DNA of 35,518 nucleotides from Actinoplanes oryzae (GCF_030757795.1 NZ_JAUQWH010000089.1:1-35518); one strand, 5' to 3'. Positions 17,367-25,373 are shown, counted from the first letter of the stretch. The notes: generated by a model from the letters alone, not told the origin. Numbers and translations: made by a program.

Positions 17367-17522
17367 AGGTGTCGGTGTGCCCAGTGTCCCCGGGCCTCAC
17401 CATAAAGCCTTCACGGAATACCGTTCGGCTGGAGCCGTGTTGCGCCACTCGCCGCGAGGCGACCTGCACACCGACACCTACCTACGCCGCCCCCGGGTCC
17501 TGTCCCGGGGGCGGCGGCTTTA
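17367..17522 (+). ncRNA. candidate orphan structured small RNA (about 155 nt)
   Basis: The 5' end AGGTGTCGGTGTGC (17367-17380) pairs perfectly with GCACACCGACACCT (17466-17479), closing an 85-base domain. Inside are a hairpin AGCC (17406-17409), ACGG (17413-17416), loop AATA, CCGT (17421-17424), GGCT (17427-17430), and a second one CTCG-CCG-CGAG extended by CGC/GCG (about 17442-17463). A strong terminator stem then follows within a few bases. A sigmaR-type promoter lies at the exact spacing upstream. No good open frame exists inside. I cannot match it to 6S, 5S, 6C, tmRNA, SRP or a riboswitch class. It could also be a leader controlling the small gene at 17566. Confidence 0.5.
17485..17522 (+). 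terminator. intrinsic terminator of the candidate small RNA
   Basis: CGCCGCCCCCGGG (17485-17497) pairs with CCCGGGGGCGGCG (17504-17516), 13 perfect pairs with a 6-base loop, followed by GCTTTAT. It faces the plus strand, 43 bases before the small gene at 17566 and more than 400 bases after the last plus-strand gene. Confidence 0.85.
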
Positions 17523-17565
17523 TCCCCCGCTTTTATCCCCGGCGCGTCCGGGTACATGTGTTCGC

Positions 17566-17769
17566 ATGACAGACGATCGCGTGCAGCAGCGGGCCGCCGA
17601 CCTGCTGCCCGAGGAGGCCGCCACCGGCACCGCCGACCCTACGGCGCAGGCCGCGGCCATCCTGGCCGAGTCGGACGAACGTGAGGACGCACCCGGCGCC
17701 GCCCCGGGCACATTCCTGGAACATCGCACGGCGGACCAGACGGTTACGCCCGGGGACGGCACCCGATAG
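17566..17769 (+). CDS. small acidic hypothetical protein
   Basis: A 67-residue acidic protein: MTDDRVQQRAADLLPEEAAT, then DPTAQAAAILAESDERED, and a Thr-rich end with EHRTADQTVTP. The AAAILAESDERE-type block recurs in small actinomycete proteins that I recall only as hypothetical. The ATG has no ribosome site and sits 43 bases after a strong terminator, so the transcript may be leaderless or depend on read-through. It ends 14 bases before the GAF-ANTAR gene, with which it may be cotranscribed. Confidence 0.65.
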   Translation: MTDDRVQQRAADLLPEEAATGTADPTAQAAAILAESDEREDAPGAAPGTFLEHRTADQTVTPGDGTR

Positions 17770-17783
17770 AGGACACCACTTTC

Positions 17784-18704
17784 GTGTTTGCCGACGACCA
17801 TGGCAATATCGGCCAAATGTCTGCCCCGCAGCGGAGCACCGGGCGGCGATCGGCGCCGCGACGCACGATCGCGGCCACCGGCGCCACTCCGCCCACCCCG
17901 GCTCACCTGACTGTCACCAGCCGGGTGGGTCCGCCGGTCCCTGCGCCTCCCTCCGTGACCTTCACCGGAGGCGCCACCCTGGCGGCGACCGTCCCGGGTG
18001 GTGAGGCCGGAGCGGCGCCACCGGACGACCCGCACCCCGTCGAGATCGCGGGGTTGCTGCACGAGCTGACGTCCCGGCTGCTCGGCGCCGACGACATGAC
18101 GCACGCGCTGGACCGGCTCGCGGACTTCGGCGCCCGGGCGGTGCCGGGCACGCTGCGTTGCTCGGTCGCCCTGATCGGCGAGGGTGGCCCGCCCGCGCTG
18201 GCCACCTCCGGGCCGCAGGCCCAGGCCCTGGACGATGCCCAGTACGCCTCCGGCAACGGTCCCGCCCTGGAAGCGGCCCGCACCCGTGCCGTGGTCACCG
18301 CCACCGACCTGCCCGGCGACGCCCGCTGGCCGCACCTCGCGGAGTGTGCGAGCACCGAGGGGGTCCGCGGCGTCGCCTCGATCCCGCTCGACGTCCAGCG
18401 CTCGGCTGTCGGCTCGGTCAGCTTCTTCACGGAACGGCACGGCGGTATCGACCCGGAGCACCTGCTCACGGCGATGGCCCTGGTCAACCAGGCGGAGGTG
18501 CTCCTGGGCGAGATCCAGCGCCGGGAGAGCCTGCACGAGGGGGCGATCGTCGACCGTGCGGCCGGCGTCATCATCGCCCAGCGCGGCTGCGGCGTCCACG
18601 AGGCCTACGACGTCCTGCGCGACACCTCGCAGCGTCTCGGTCTGCCGCGCGAGGCGGTCGCGGAACGCCTGATCGCCGCGGCTGCCCGCAACGCGGAGTC
18701 CTGA
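17784..18704 (+). CDS. GAF and ANTAR domain transcription antitermination regulator
   Basis: A 306-residue cytoplasmic regulator. A Pro/Thr-rich, probably disordered first 85 residues leads to a GAF domain (about 90-230; QYASGNGPALEAARTRAVVT, DLPGDARWPHLAECASTEGV) and a C-terminal ANTAR domain (about 240-300; GAIVDRAAGVIIAQRGCGVH, AYDVLRDTSQRLGLPREAVA). ANTAR domains bind paired hexaloop RNA hairpins in nascent transcripts and prevent termination, while GAF senses a ligand or partner. GTG 17784 has GAGG about 11 bases upstream; ATG 17817 would remove 11 residues. It may act on nearby leader hairpins such as those of the candidate RNA, which is speculation. Confidence 0.9.
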   Translation: MFADDHGNIGQMSAPQRSTGRRSAPRRTIAATGATPPTPAHLTVTSRVGPPVPAPPSVTFTGGATLAATVPGGEAGAAPPDDPHPVEIAGLLHELTSRLLGADDMTHALDRLADFGARAVPGTLRCSVALIGEGGPPALATSGPQAQALDDAQYASGNGPALEAARTRAVVTATDLPGDARWPHLAECASTEGVRGVASIPLDVQRSAVGSVSFFTERHGGIDPEHLLTAMALVNQAEVLLGEIQRRESLHEGAIVDRAAGVIIAQRGCGVHEAYDVLRDTSQRLGLPREAVAERLIAAAARNAES

Positions 18705-18753
18705 CGGGCGCATTCCCGCGGGCGCCCGACCGCGCGGCCTTGAGAGCGGAGTG

Positions 18754-18779
18754 GTGCCGGGCGGATCGCCGCCCGGCAC
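18754..18779. terminator. bidirectional hairpin terminator
   Basis: GTGCCGGGCGG (18754-18764) and CCGCCCGGCAC (18769-18779) form 11 perfect pairs around an ATCG loop. It lies between the converging GAF-ANTAR and ABM genes and probably ends both transcripts. No T-run. Confidence 0.75.
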
Positions 18780-18783
18780 GCGC

Positions 18784-19086
18784 CTACTTCGAGACTTCCT
18801 GCACGACCTCGAACTCGAGCAGGCTGGCGCCGCCGGCCACCGGCCGGGCCCGCTCGCCGGCGTGGGCCGCCCGTCCCTGCCCGGCCGACCAGGCCTGAAA
18901 GTCCTCCTCCGTCTCCCACTTGGTGTAGACGAAGTACCGGCTCTCGCCGCCGACCGGCCGCAGCAACTCGAAGCCGAGGAACCCCTGGGCGTTCTCCACG
19001 GCGCCCTGCCGCGCGGCGAAGCGCTTCTCCAGCTCGGGCCCGGCGCCGTCGGGAACGTCGATCGCGTTGATCTTCACAACTGCCAT
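18784..19086 (-). CDS. ABM-fold (antibiotic biosynthesis monooxygenase) protein
   Basis: A 100-residue single-domain protein of the dimeric alpha-beta barrel superfamily. Strand-helix order is visible: VVKINAIDVPDG, a helix (PELEKRFAARQGAVENAQGF), LGFELLRPVGGESRYFVYTKW, then EEDFQAWS and a closing strand LLEFEVVQEV. The FELLRP and YFVYTKWETEEDFQAW elements are typical of heme-degrading or quinone-type ABM proteins such as HmoA/MhuD relatives. The conserved heme-ligand His of that group is not evident, so activity is uncertain. The gene is monocistronic, closed by a hairpin terminator. Confidence 0.82.
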   Translation of the reverse strand: MAVVKINAIDVPDGAGPELEKRFAARQGAVENAQGFLGFELLRPVGGESRYFVYTKWETEEDFQAWSAGQGRAAHAGERARPVAGGASLLEFEVVQEVSK

Positions 19087-19188
19087 GGGCCCACCCTACG
19101 AGCGCATCCTGAGAAACTGGCGATCCGGCTCGTCGGGGCCTGATGTCACCGCAGCGGAGTTCTGGGCTGGAGCGTTGTCCTCATGGCG

Positions 19189-19238
19189 CGGGGCCGGCCT
19201 CGGCTCGCGGTGTCGCGAACCGGGACCGGCCCCGTTTT
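19189..19238. terminator. long hairpin with plus-strand T-tail beyond the DHA2 exporter stop
   Basis: CGGGGCCGG (19189-19197) pairs with CCGGCCCCG (19226-19234); inside, CGG/CCG and TCGCG/CGCGA stack further around GTGT. TTTT follows on the plus strand (19235-19238). The minus-strand exporter gene ends 23 bases away, so the hairpin may end that transcript, but the T-tail faces the opposite way. Confidence 0.7.
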
Positions 19239-19260
19239 CCTCAGAGCGCGTGGCGTGCGG

Positions 19261-20997
19261 TCAATGCGCGGTGTGGGTCGCCGCCGCCGGGCCGGCTCCC
19301 ACTTCGCCGGGGACGCCGTCGCTGTTGCCCGCGGCGGCCGCGTCGTCGGCGCGCTGCTGCTGGGCCGAGCGCTGGGAGAGCGGGATCTCCGGCAGGAAGA
19401 ACACCACGATCAGGCCGACGATCATGACGGCTAGCGCCAGGAGGAAGACGACCTGGATGCCGTCGGAGAAGCCGACCTTGAACGGGTGGGCGACGACGTC
19501 GGAGAGCCGGCTCAGGAAGGACGTGTCGTCCAGGGCGGAGCCGCCCGTCGCCTGCTGCAGCGTCTGCGCCTGGCTCGGATCGGCCCGCAGGGCCTGCTGG
19601 AACTCGGGCGTCGACTGCGCCGTGGTGAAGGCGCTGCTGATCTTGCCGGGGAGCACGTTGAACAGCACCGAGAGGAAGACCGCGGTGCCGAGCGTGCCGC
19701 CCATCGACCGGAAGAACGTCACCGAGCTCGTCGCCACGCCGATCTGGCGGGGCGAGACGGCGTTCTGCACGGCGGTGATCATCGGCTGCATGTTGCCGCC
19801 CAGGCCGAGGCCCATGAGCGCCATGATCAGCATGGTCTGCCAGAGCGGGGTGTCCGCGCCGATCAGCGCGAACAGGCCCAGCGCCGCCGTCATGAGGACG
19901 CTGCCGATGATCGGGAAGATCCGGTAGCGGCCGGTGCGGGCGATGAGCTGACCCGAGGTGATCGAGCCGGCCATGATGCCCGCGACCATCGGGATCATCT
20001 GCAGGCCGGCGACGGTGGGGGAGCTGCCCTTGACGATCTGCAGGTAGAGCGGGACGGTCATGAGGCCGCCGAACATCGCCATGCCGAGGATCGTGCTGGA
20101 GGTCGCGCCGACGGCCACCGTACGGTTGCTGAACAGCTTCAGCGGCAGGAGCGCCTCGTCCTTGTAAGCGCGCTCGGCGAGGACGAAGCCGATCAGGCCG
20201 ACCACGCCGATGACGTAGCAGGCGATCGCGCGCCCGGAGCCCCAGCCCCAGTCACGGCCCTGCTCGGCGACCGTCAGCAGCGGCACCAGGCCGATGATCA
20301 GGGTGAGGGCGCCCGGCCAGTCGATGCGGTGGTCGGTGCGCTGGTGCGGCAGGTGCAGGACCCGTGCGACGACCACCATGGCGGCGATGCCGATGGGCAC
20401 GTTGATGTAGAACACCCAGCGCCAGCCATCGACCCAGAGGATGTTGTCGGCGCCCGCGAAGAAGCCGCCCAGGATCGGGCCGATGACGCTCGCGGTGCCG
20501 AAGACGGCCAGGAAGAGGCCCTGGTACTTGGCGCGCTCGCGGGGCGGCACGATGTCACCGATGATGGCGAGCGCCAGCGACATGAGACCGCCGGCGCCGA
20601 TGCCCTGGATGGCGCGGAAGGCCGCCAGCTCGTACATGTTCTGCGAGAGGCCGCACAGGAACGAGCCGACGATGAAGATGCCGATCGCGAACAGGAAGAA
20701 CGGCCGGCGCCCGTAGATGTCGGAGAGCTTGCCGTAGAGCGGCGTGGAGATCGTCGACGTGATGAGGAAGGCCGTGGTGGCCCAGGCCTGCAGGTTGAAG
20801 CCGTTGAGGTCGTCGGCGATGGTGCGCGTGGCCGTGGCCATGATGGTCTGGTCCAGGGCGGCCAGGAACATGCCCATCATCAGGCCCACCAGAATCGTGA
20901 TGATCTGGCGGTGGGTGAATTCGGCCGAGGTCGCGGCCTTGGGGGCCCCGGCGCCCGGCCCGGCTGACGCCGGTGCGGTCTCGGTGGGGTTGCTCAC
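19261..20997 (-). CDS. DHA2 family (EmrB/QacA) multidrug efflux MFS transporter
   Basis: A 578-residue drug:proton antiporter with about 14 predicted membrane segments. The first carries the DHA2 signature LAALDQTIMATATRTIADDL; motif A follows in the 2-3 loop (GKLSDIYGRRPFFL), then GLMSLALAIIGDIVPPRERA (motif B/C region). A large loop near the C-terminus (SSAFTTAQSTPEFQQALRAD) is typical of 14-TMS members. The GTG at 20997 overlaps the MarR stop (GTGA), so translation is coupled, and GGGAG precedes it. The MarR protein probably represses both genes and releases them on drug binding. Export of antibiotics or of a self-made product is inferred from the family. Confidence 0.93.
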   Translation of the reverse strand: MSNPTETAPASAGPGAGAPKAATSAEFTHRQIITILVGLMMGMFLAALDQTIMATATRTIADDLNGFNLQAWATTAFLITSTISTPLYGKLSDIYGRRPFFLFAIGIFIVGSFLCGLSQNMYELAAFRAIQGIGAGGLMSLALAIIGDIVPPRERAKYQGLFLAVFGTASVIGPILGGFFAGADNILWVDGWRWVFYINVPIGIAAMVVVARVLHLPHQRTDHRIDWPGALTLIIGLVPLLTVAEQGRDWGWGSGRAIACYVIGVVGLIGFVLAERAYKDEALLPLKLFSNRTVAVGATSSTILGMAMFGGLMTVPLYLQIVKGSSPTVAGLQMIPMVAGIMAGSITSGQLIARTGRYRIFPIIGSVLMTAALGLFALIGADTPLWQTMLIMALMGLGLGGNMQPMITAVQNAVSPRQIGVATSSVTFFRSMGGTLGTAVFLSVLFNVLPGKISSAFTTAQSTPEFQQALRADPSQAQTLQQATGGSALDDTSFLSRLSDVVAHPFKVGFSDGIQVVFLLALAVMIVGLIVVFFLPEIPLSQRSAQQQRADDAAAAGNSDGVPGEVGAGPAAATHTAH

Positions 20998-21479
20998 GCG
21001 GTCTCCCGTGCTGGTGGGGCGGCGTCGGAGCGCAGAAGCGCCTCGACGGAGCTGTTGAATTCTTCGAAGAGGTCGGTGAAGACACGGACGCGGTCCGCGG
21101 GCCAGTCCTCCAGCGCTCGGATCAGCATTTCCTGCCGGGCGGCGCGCAGCCGGGCCTGTGCCGCCCAGCCGTGCTCGGTCGCCGCCAGCCGGGAAGCGCG
21201 CCCGTCGCCGGGGTCCGCCTCGCGCCGGACGAGGCCGGCTTTGACCAGCTGGGCGGCCTGCCGGCTGATGGTGGACGGGTCGGCCCCCTTGAGCTCCGCG
21301 AGGTCCGTGACCCGCATCGGACCGTGGTGGCACAAGGGGAACAACAGCATCAGCGCGGAGAACTCGGCACCGAACTCCGCAGTGTTGAGCATGCCTTTGG
21401 CGCGGGCGCCCAGGCGGACGAACCGCAGAACTTCGTCGGAGAGCTGCCCGATGGCGTCTCTGGTGTCCGGCTTCGGCAC
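20994..21479 (-). CDS. MarR family transcriptional repressor
   Basis: A 161-residue winged-helix dimer. The recognition part reads VTDLAELKGADPSTISRQAA QLVKAGLVRR with the wing READPGDGRASRLAATEHG, all diagnostic of MarR. The N-terminal and C-terminal helices form the dimer domain. GTG 21479 has GAGAGGAAGAGG upstream. It overlaps the DHA2 exporter start by four bases, the usual self-regulating repressor-pump arrangement. A likely operator lies 17 bases upstream. Ligand unknown. Confidence 0.92.
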   Translation of the reverse strand: MPKPDTRDAIGQLSDEVLRFVRLGARAKGMLNTAEFGAEFSALMLLFPLCHHGPMRVTDLAELKGADPSTISRQAAQLVKAGLVRREADPGDGRASRLAATEHGWAAQARLRAARQEMLIRALEDWPADRVRVFTDLFEEFNSSVEALLRSDAAPPARETA

Positions 21480-21495
21480 GCGACCTCTTCCTCTC

Positions 21496-21516
21496 AGTTG
21501 TTTGCAGCTTACAACT
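21496..21516. promoter_or_regulatory. candidate MarR operator
   Basis: AGTTGT (21496-21501) and ACAACT (21511-21516) form an inverted repeat with a 9-base spacer in an AT-richer patch just before the MarR gene. The size and composition fit MarR sites. It also contains the last codon and stop of the upstream methyltransferase gene (TAA complement at 21509-21511), so the operator is embedded in that gene's end. Confidence 0.6.
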
Positions 21517-22147
21517 TGTTGGTTGATGAACGCATCTCCCAGACGCCCGTGATGAGCGTCTCGATTTCCTCCAGCGCCCGGGGTACGGGGACCGCATATT
21601 CCGCGCGACGCACGAACAGCCGCTCCGGGAGGTAGCCCCGACCTGGGTCCCCGACCAGCACCGAGGCCGTCCGGGCGGCTCGGCGCAGCGCCGCCGTCAT
21701 CCGCTCGGCCACGCTGCCCATGTAGAAGACGTCGCCGGCCAGCACCACGTCGGCCCCGCCCGGCAGGGGAGATGCGTCGCCGGTGACCTCGGCCACGCGG
21801 GCTTCGACGGACACCGCGTTGGCGGCGGCGTTGCGCCGGACCGCCTCGACGGCCTCGGGGCTCACGTCGAAGGCCTCGACCTCGGCTGCGCCGGCGCGGG
21901 CCGCCGCGATTGCGGCTATGCCGGAGCCGGTCGCCACGTCGACGACGCGACGGCCGGCCACCACGTGCGGGTTGTCGAGGACATAGCGGGCGAGCGCCTG
22001 CCCGCCGGCCCACGCGAAGGCCCAGAACGGTGGCGCGACATCGCTGCGGAACTCTCCCTGCGAGCCGTCGAACAACCCGGTGCGGGCGTCGGCGAGGTGC
22101 AGGGAGATCTCCGGGACGAGGGGTACGGGCAGCAGGGTCGTTTGCAC
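21509..22147 (-). CDS. class I SAM methyltransferase (ETF-beta lysine methyltransferase-like)
   Basis: A 212-residue Rossmann-fold methyltransferase. Motif I is VVDVATGSGIAAIAAARAGA, followed by AFDVSPEAVEAVRRNAAAN (motif post-I) and ADVVLAGDVFYMGSVAERM, where ETFB/nicotinamide-type enzymes have an acidic-aromatic active loop. The N-terminus LVPEISLHLAD and PPFWAFAWAGGQALARYV are hallmarks of the group related to ETF-beta protein lysine methyltransferase. Protein substrates are therefore likely but unproven. It is the first gene of a run with MarR and the exporter, 29 bases upstream, on the same strand; whether they share a transcript is unclear. Confidence 0.85.
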   Translation of the reverse strand: MQTTLLPVPLVPEISLHLADARTGLFDGSQGEFRSDVAPPFWAFAWAGGQALARYVLDNPHVVAGRRVVDVATGSGIAAIAAARAGAAEVEAFDVSPEAVEAVRRNAAANAVSVEARVAEVTGDASPLPGGADVVLAGDVFYMGSVAERMTAALRRAARTASVLVGDPGRGYLPERLFVRRAEYAVPVPRALEEIETLITGVWEMRSSTNKL

Positions 22148-22249
22148 CCGACGATTCTGGGCCGTCCGGATGGTCGCCTGCCGCCGGATGGCATGGGCCT
22201 GTGGAAAACTCCCGGCAATTCGGGCGTCGCCGTTTCGGTGAATGGCGGC

Positions 22250-22897
22250 TCAGGCGGTGAGGCGCGCCACGGGGCTCGGCGTGAGTGCTTGGCGCGCGGC
22301 GCCCCGAATGGTGTGAGCCAGCGCGGCGCCGGGGTCCAGGACCAGGGCGCGGCCGGCCAGGTGGAGGGCATTTCGGGCGTCGCCGACCGTCAGGGCATGT
22401 CCGCCGGCTTCGAGCAGTGCCGTGACGAGCCGGGCCCGGTAACGGGCGCGCGCCTCGGCGGCCCATCGCGGCGCGGCGACATCTTCGAGCAGGGGGCGGC
22501 CGGCCAGGGCGGCGGCGGCGATCAGGGGAGGCAGTGCGCGGCCGGCCGTACGCCCGGCGGCGGCAGCCAGCAGCTCGTCGAAGCGGGCCACGTCCACTCG
22601 GACGCGCTCCGCCACGAGGGCGTACCTCCCGTTGCTCCCGGCAATCACGGAGTCGCCCGTCATGGCGGGATCGAGCTGGTGCCGCAGAAGCGACATCTCG
22701 CCCTCCACAATGGCCCCGTGATCGGCCGGCGGGGTGCCCGGCCAGAGCAGATCCGTCAGCTCCGTCGTGCGCAGGCCGTCGTGCAGGGCGAGGAGGGCGA
22801 GGATGTGCCGGGCGCGCGCGCCGCCGAGGTCGTCACCCGTGAGGCGTACGCCACGGGTCCGCACCTCGAGCCGGCCGAAGAGCTGGATCTCGTACAT
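22250..22897 (-). CDS. short SARP-type (winged helix plus BTAD) regulator
   Basis: A 215-residue protein. Residues 1-90 resemble the OmpR-like DNA-binding domain of SARP activators (YEIQLFGRLEVRTRGVRLTG, ARARHILALLALHDGLRTTE, LTDLLWPGTPPADH), and the rest the helical BTAD segment (RVDVARFDELLAAAAGR, ALHLAGRALVLDPGAALAHT). SARPs usually carry about 250-280 residues before any extra domain, so this is at the small end, with a shortened BTAD. The ATG at 22897 gives the family's N-terminus and has an AGG near it. It is divergent from the response regulator gene at 23139, with which it may form a regulatory pair. The target genes are unknown. Confidence 0.82.
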   Translation of the reverse strand: MYEIQLFGRLEVRTRGVRLTGDDLGGARARHILALLALHDGLRTTELTDLLWPGTPPADHGAIVEGEMSLLRHQLDPAMTGDSVIAGSNGRYALVAERVRVDVARFDELLAAAAGRTAGRALPPLIAAAALAGRPLLEDVAAPRWAAEARARYRARLVTALLEAGGHALTVGDARNALHLAGRALVLDPGAALAHTIRGAARQALTPSPVARLTA

Positions 22898-23138
22898 GAC
22901 CTGACACCCTCGCCGGGGGACAGTCGCACGACAAGCCCCCGCGATGGTGAACGCGGCCCCCGAAAGCAAGGGGTGAGGTCCACCGAAGATATGAGGTGTA
23001 CGGTCCTTGCGGTTCCATCCGCCCGGCAGGCGGTCAGACGGCTCGGCGTCGCACGGGGCAGCTGTCAGACTGTCCGTACGCCTTGGCTTCGCGCGGAGGA
23101 CCCATAAACTTCCAGCGCCGGCGGATCAGGAGGCGTGA

Positions 23139-23801
23139 ATGGTGAGCGAGGCGATCACGGTGCTCGTGGTGGACGGGCACCAGACGTTCGCCGAGTTGCT
23201 CGGGGTGGCACTGACCGGGCAGCCGGAGCTGTCCTACATCGGTCATGCCCGCACCGGTGAGCAGGCCATTCGCATGGTGCAGGAGCTGCGCCCCAACGTG
23301 GTGCTGCTTGATCCGGATCTTCCCGACGCGGACGGCATCGCGGTGGCCGAGCTGCTGCGTCATCGCCTGCCCGACACGCGTTTCGTGGTGCTGACCGCCA
23401 ACAACGAGTCCGCCCTGGTGGGGCGCGCGACCGCGGCCGGCGCGTCGGGCTTCCTGTCCAAGAACGGGCCGCTGGGCGACGTGCTGAACGCGATCCGCAC
23501 GGCGCACGGGGGAGGCATGACTGTCTCCACGGACATCCTCGCCCGGCTGCTGCGGAGCACCACCCCGGTCGTGGGGCCGCGAGCAGGGGGCCTTACTGCG
23601 CGTGAGCACGAGGTGCTCGTACTGATGGGATCGGGCCTGGATCCGCGCGCGATCGCCCGCCGGCTCGGCATCAGCGTCCACACCTGTCGTGGCTATGTGA
23701 AGGCTGTGCTGGGAAAACTCGGCGCCCACAGTCAGCTCGAGGCGGTCGCCGTGGCTACCCGCCGTGGCCTGCTCAAGCCGGACGGGAATAACGGAGAGTA
23801 A
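23139..23801 (+). CDS. NarL/FixJ-type response regulator with atypical receiver
   Basis: A 220-residue two-domain regulator. The receiver has phospho-acceptor Asp58 (VVLLDPDLPDADG), Thr86 (FVVLTANNE) and Lys108 (GFLSKNGPL), but the acidic pair normally near residue 12 reads DG (VVDGHQTF) instead of DD or DE, so one metal ligand is missing. The C-terminal LuxR helix-turn-helix is intact (GLTAREHEVLVLMGSGLDPR, IARRLGISVHTCRGYVKAVL, KLGAHSQLEA). GGAGG precedes the ATG. No histidine kinase is next to it, so it is an orphan and may work without phosphorylation. Its stop is about 100 bases before the next start. Confidence 0.88.
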   Translation: MVSEAITVLVVDGHQTFAELLGVALTGQPELSYIGHARTGEQAIRMVQELRPNVVLLDPDLPDADGIAVAELLRHRLPDTRFVVLTANNESALVGRATAAGASGFLSKNGPLGDVLNAIRTAHGGGMTVSTDILARLLRSTTPVVGPRAGGLTAREHEVLVLMGSGLDPRAIARRLGISVHTCRGYVKAVLGKLGAHSQLEAVAVATRRGLLKPDGNNGE

Positions 23802-23898
23802 TTCACGTCTGCACTCATCCGCAACGCCCGCGAATCCGTACCTCTGGGTGGAGCGCCTTCGATCCTCGTGGGCGCCGGCGCGAGCTGGAGGACTTCGC

Positions 23899-25281
23899 GT
23901 GGAACGTCGACTCGGCGACCTGTCCGATGTGTCCGTTGCGGTCGCGGACGGACTCTCGGACGACGCCTCGCTCTACCGTCGTCCCGGCCCTGCCGCACCG
24001 CTCCGGCGACCGCCTGCAGCTTCCGACTTTCCGGACACCGGCGCTCAGGGCGGGGGTGAGCTGCCGCGCCGGAGGCCCGGTGGGCAGGAGGCCGACACGG
24101 GCAGCTGGAACGCCTTCGCGACGCCCGATCCGGCAGCGGGCACGGACTGGACGACTGTGGACAGTCAGGCCGCGCCGGTAGGGGAGCCACGGGACCTCTG
24201 GGAGGCCGAGCGCGCTCCGCAGCACCGGCCCGAGCCGGCGTTCGGCCCGGCGCCGCCCGCGACGAACGGGCGTACGGCGTTCGGCTTCACCGCGGGCCCG
24301 ATCAGCGGCAACTGGCGTGAGGACGAGCCGGTGTCCGGGGCCGGGATGCCGCCGGAGCCCACGGGTGCCCACAGCGCCGTACGAGGGGGGCGGCATCACA
24401 GCGCGGATCAGCAGCGCGAGTTCCGTCTGCCCGGCGACGAGCACATCGGTGACCTGGTCGGTGAGCATGCGCACGAGATCCGTCCGCACCGCGCCGCGCC
24501 GCCGCCCGCGCCGCCCCGGCGCAATCGGGGCGTCATGGTCGCCGGGCTCGGCCTGACCGCCGCGGTGCTCTTCGGCGGCGGCGTTGCGGCCGTCAGCTAC
24601 TTCTCCGACCCGGGCGGCGGGCTCACGTCGGTGCTGGAGCTGGGCTCGGCCGACCAGAAGACTCCGCCGCGTACGGTCTTCGCGGCCATCGACGGCCGGA
24701 AGAAGGCGACCTTCGAGATGATCAGCGGCGCCAGGAAGGTAACCGTGCGCAGTGCCGACATCGGGGACAGCCTCTACCGGATGACCACCGCCGAGGAGTC
24801 GGGCATGGTGCCGGAGCCGGTGCTCACCGACGACAAGGTGCAGCTGAGCCTCGCCGCCGAGGATCCCGACACGCCCGGGACCGGGGAGGTCGAGGTGACG
24901 CTGTCGACCAAGGTCACGTGGAGCCTGCTCTTCTCCGCCGGCGCCGAGGAGCAGATCCTCAACCTCGAGGACGGCCGCATTGCCGCCATCGACTTCGCCG
25001 GGGCCGCGCAGACCACCACGGTCCAGCTGCCGGAGGCGGCCGGCACGATCCCGGTCAAGGTCACCGGGGCGGTCGACCAGCTCGCCATGACGTCGCCCGA
25101 GGGCAACCCGGTGCGGGTCAAGGTCAAGGGCGGCGCGCAGACCGTGGCGGCCGGCTCGCGGACGTTGAAGGACATCGCTCCCGGTTCGACCCTCACGCCG
25201 AAGGACTGGGCCACCGACGACCGCTTCGACGTCGAGGCCGAGTCGCGGGTGACGCTGCTGACCGTGGCGACGCGCGACTGA
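23899..25281 (+). CDS. single-span membrane protein, hypothetical
   Basis: A 460-residue protein whose first 205 residues are a low-complexity, Pro/Gly/Arg/Asp-rich cytoplasmic region, probably disordered. One membrane segment follows (about 211-234, VMVAGLGLTAAVLFGGGVAA), after a basic PPAPPRRNRG stop-transfer signal, and then an extracellular domain of about 225 residues rich in beta strands (KATFEMISGARKVTVRSADI, EVEVTLSTKVTWSLLFSAGA, TTTVQLPEAAGTIPVKVTGA). The repeating strand pattern resembles a putative adhesin or DUF4097-like beta solenoid, but I cannot name it. GTG 23899 is chosen because GGAGG sits seven bases upstream and the sequence upstream overlaps the regulator gene. Confidence 0.75.
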   Translation: MERRLGDLSDVSVAVADGLSDDASLYRRPGPAAPLRRPPAASDFPDTGAQGGGELPRRRPGGQEADTGSWNAFATPDPAAGTDWTTVDSQAAPVGEPRDLWEAERAPQHRPEPAFGPAPPATNGRTAFGFTAGPISGNWREDEPVSGAGMPPEPTGAHSAVRGGRHHSADQQREFRLPGDEHIGDLVGEHAHEIRPHRAAPPPAPPRRNRGVMVAGLGLTAAVLFGGGVAAVSYFSDPGGGLTSVLELGSADQKTPPRTVFAAIDGRKKATFEMISGARKVTVRSADIGDSLYRMTTAEESGMVPEPVLTDDKVQLSLAAEDPDTPGTGEVEVTLSTKVTWSLLFSAGAEEQILNLEDGRIAAIDFAGAAQTTTVQLPEAAGTIPVKVTGAVDQLAMTSPEGNPVRVKVKGGAQTVAAGSRTLKDIAPGSTLTPKDWATDDRFDVEAESRVTLLTVATRD

Positions 25282-25373
25282 CCAGGCGTTTGCCTTCGTC
25301 GGGCGGCCCTCCTGCTGACCGCTCGGCGCTCGCCGGCGCGCGTCCTGTTGTCAGTTGCCCGCGTCCTTACGTG

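Noticed and set aside
17415..17441. Further GGAAT ... GTT pairs at N19 spacing here and at 12219-12245
   Set aside because: Spacing is 19 rather than 18 and neither stands suitably before a gene; probably chance.
17367..17522. Identity of the candidate RNA as 5S, 6S, 6C, SRP, tmRNA or a tRNA cluster
   Set aside because: None of the conserved sequence blocks of those RNAs is present; only the closed-stem architecture is similar.
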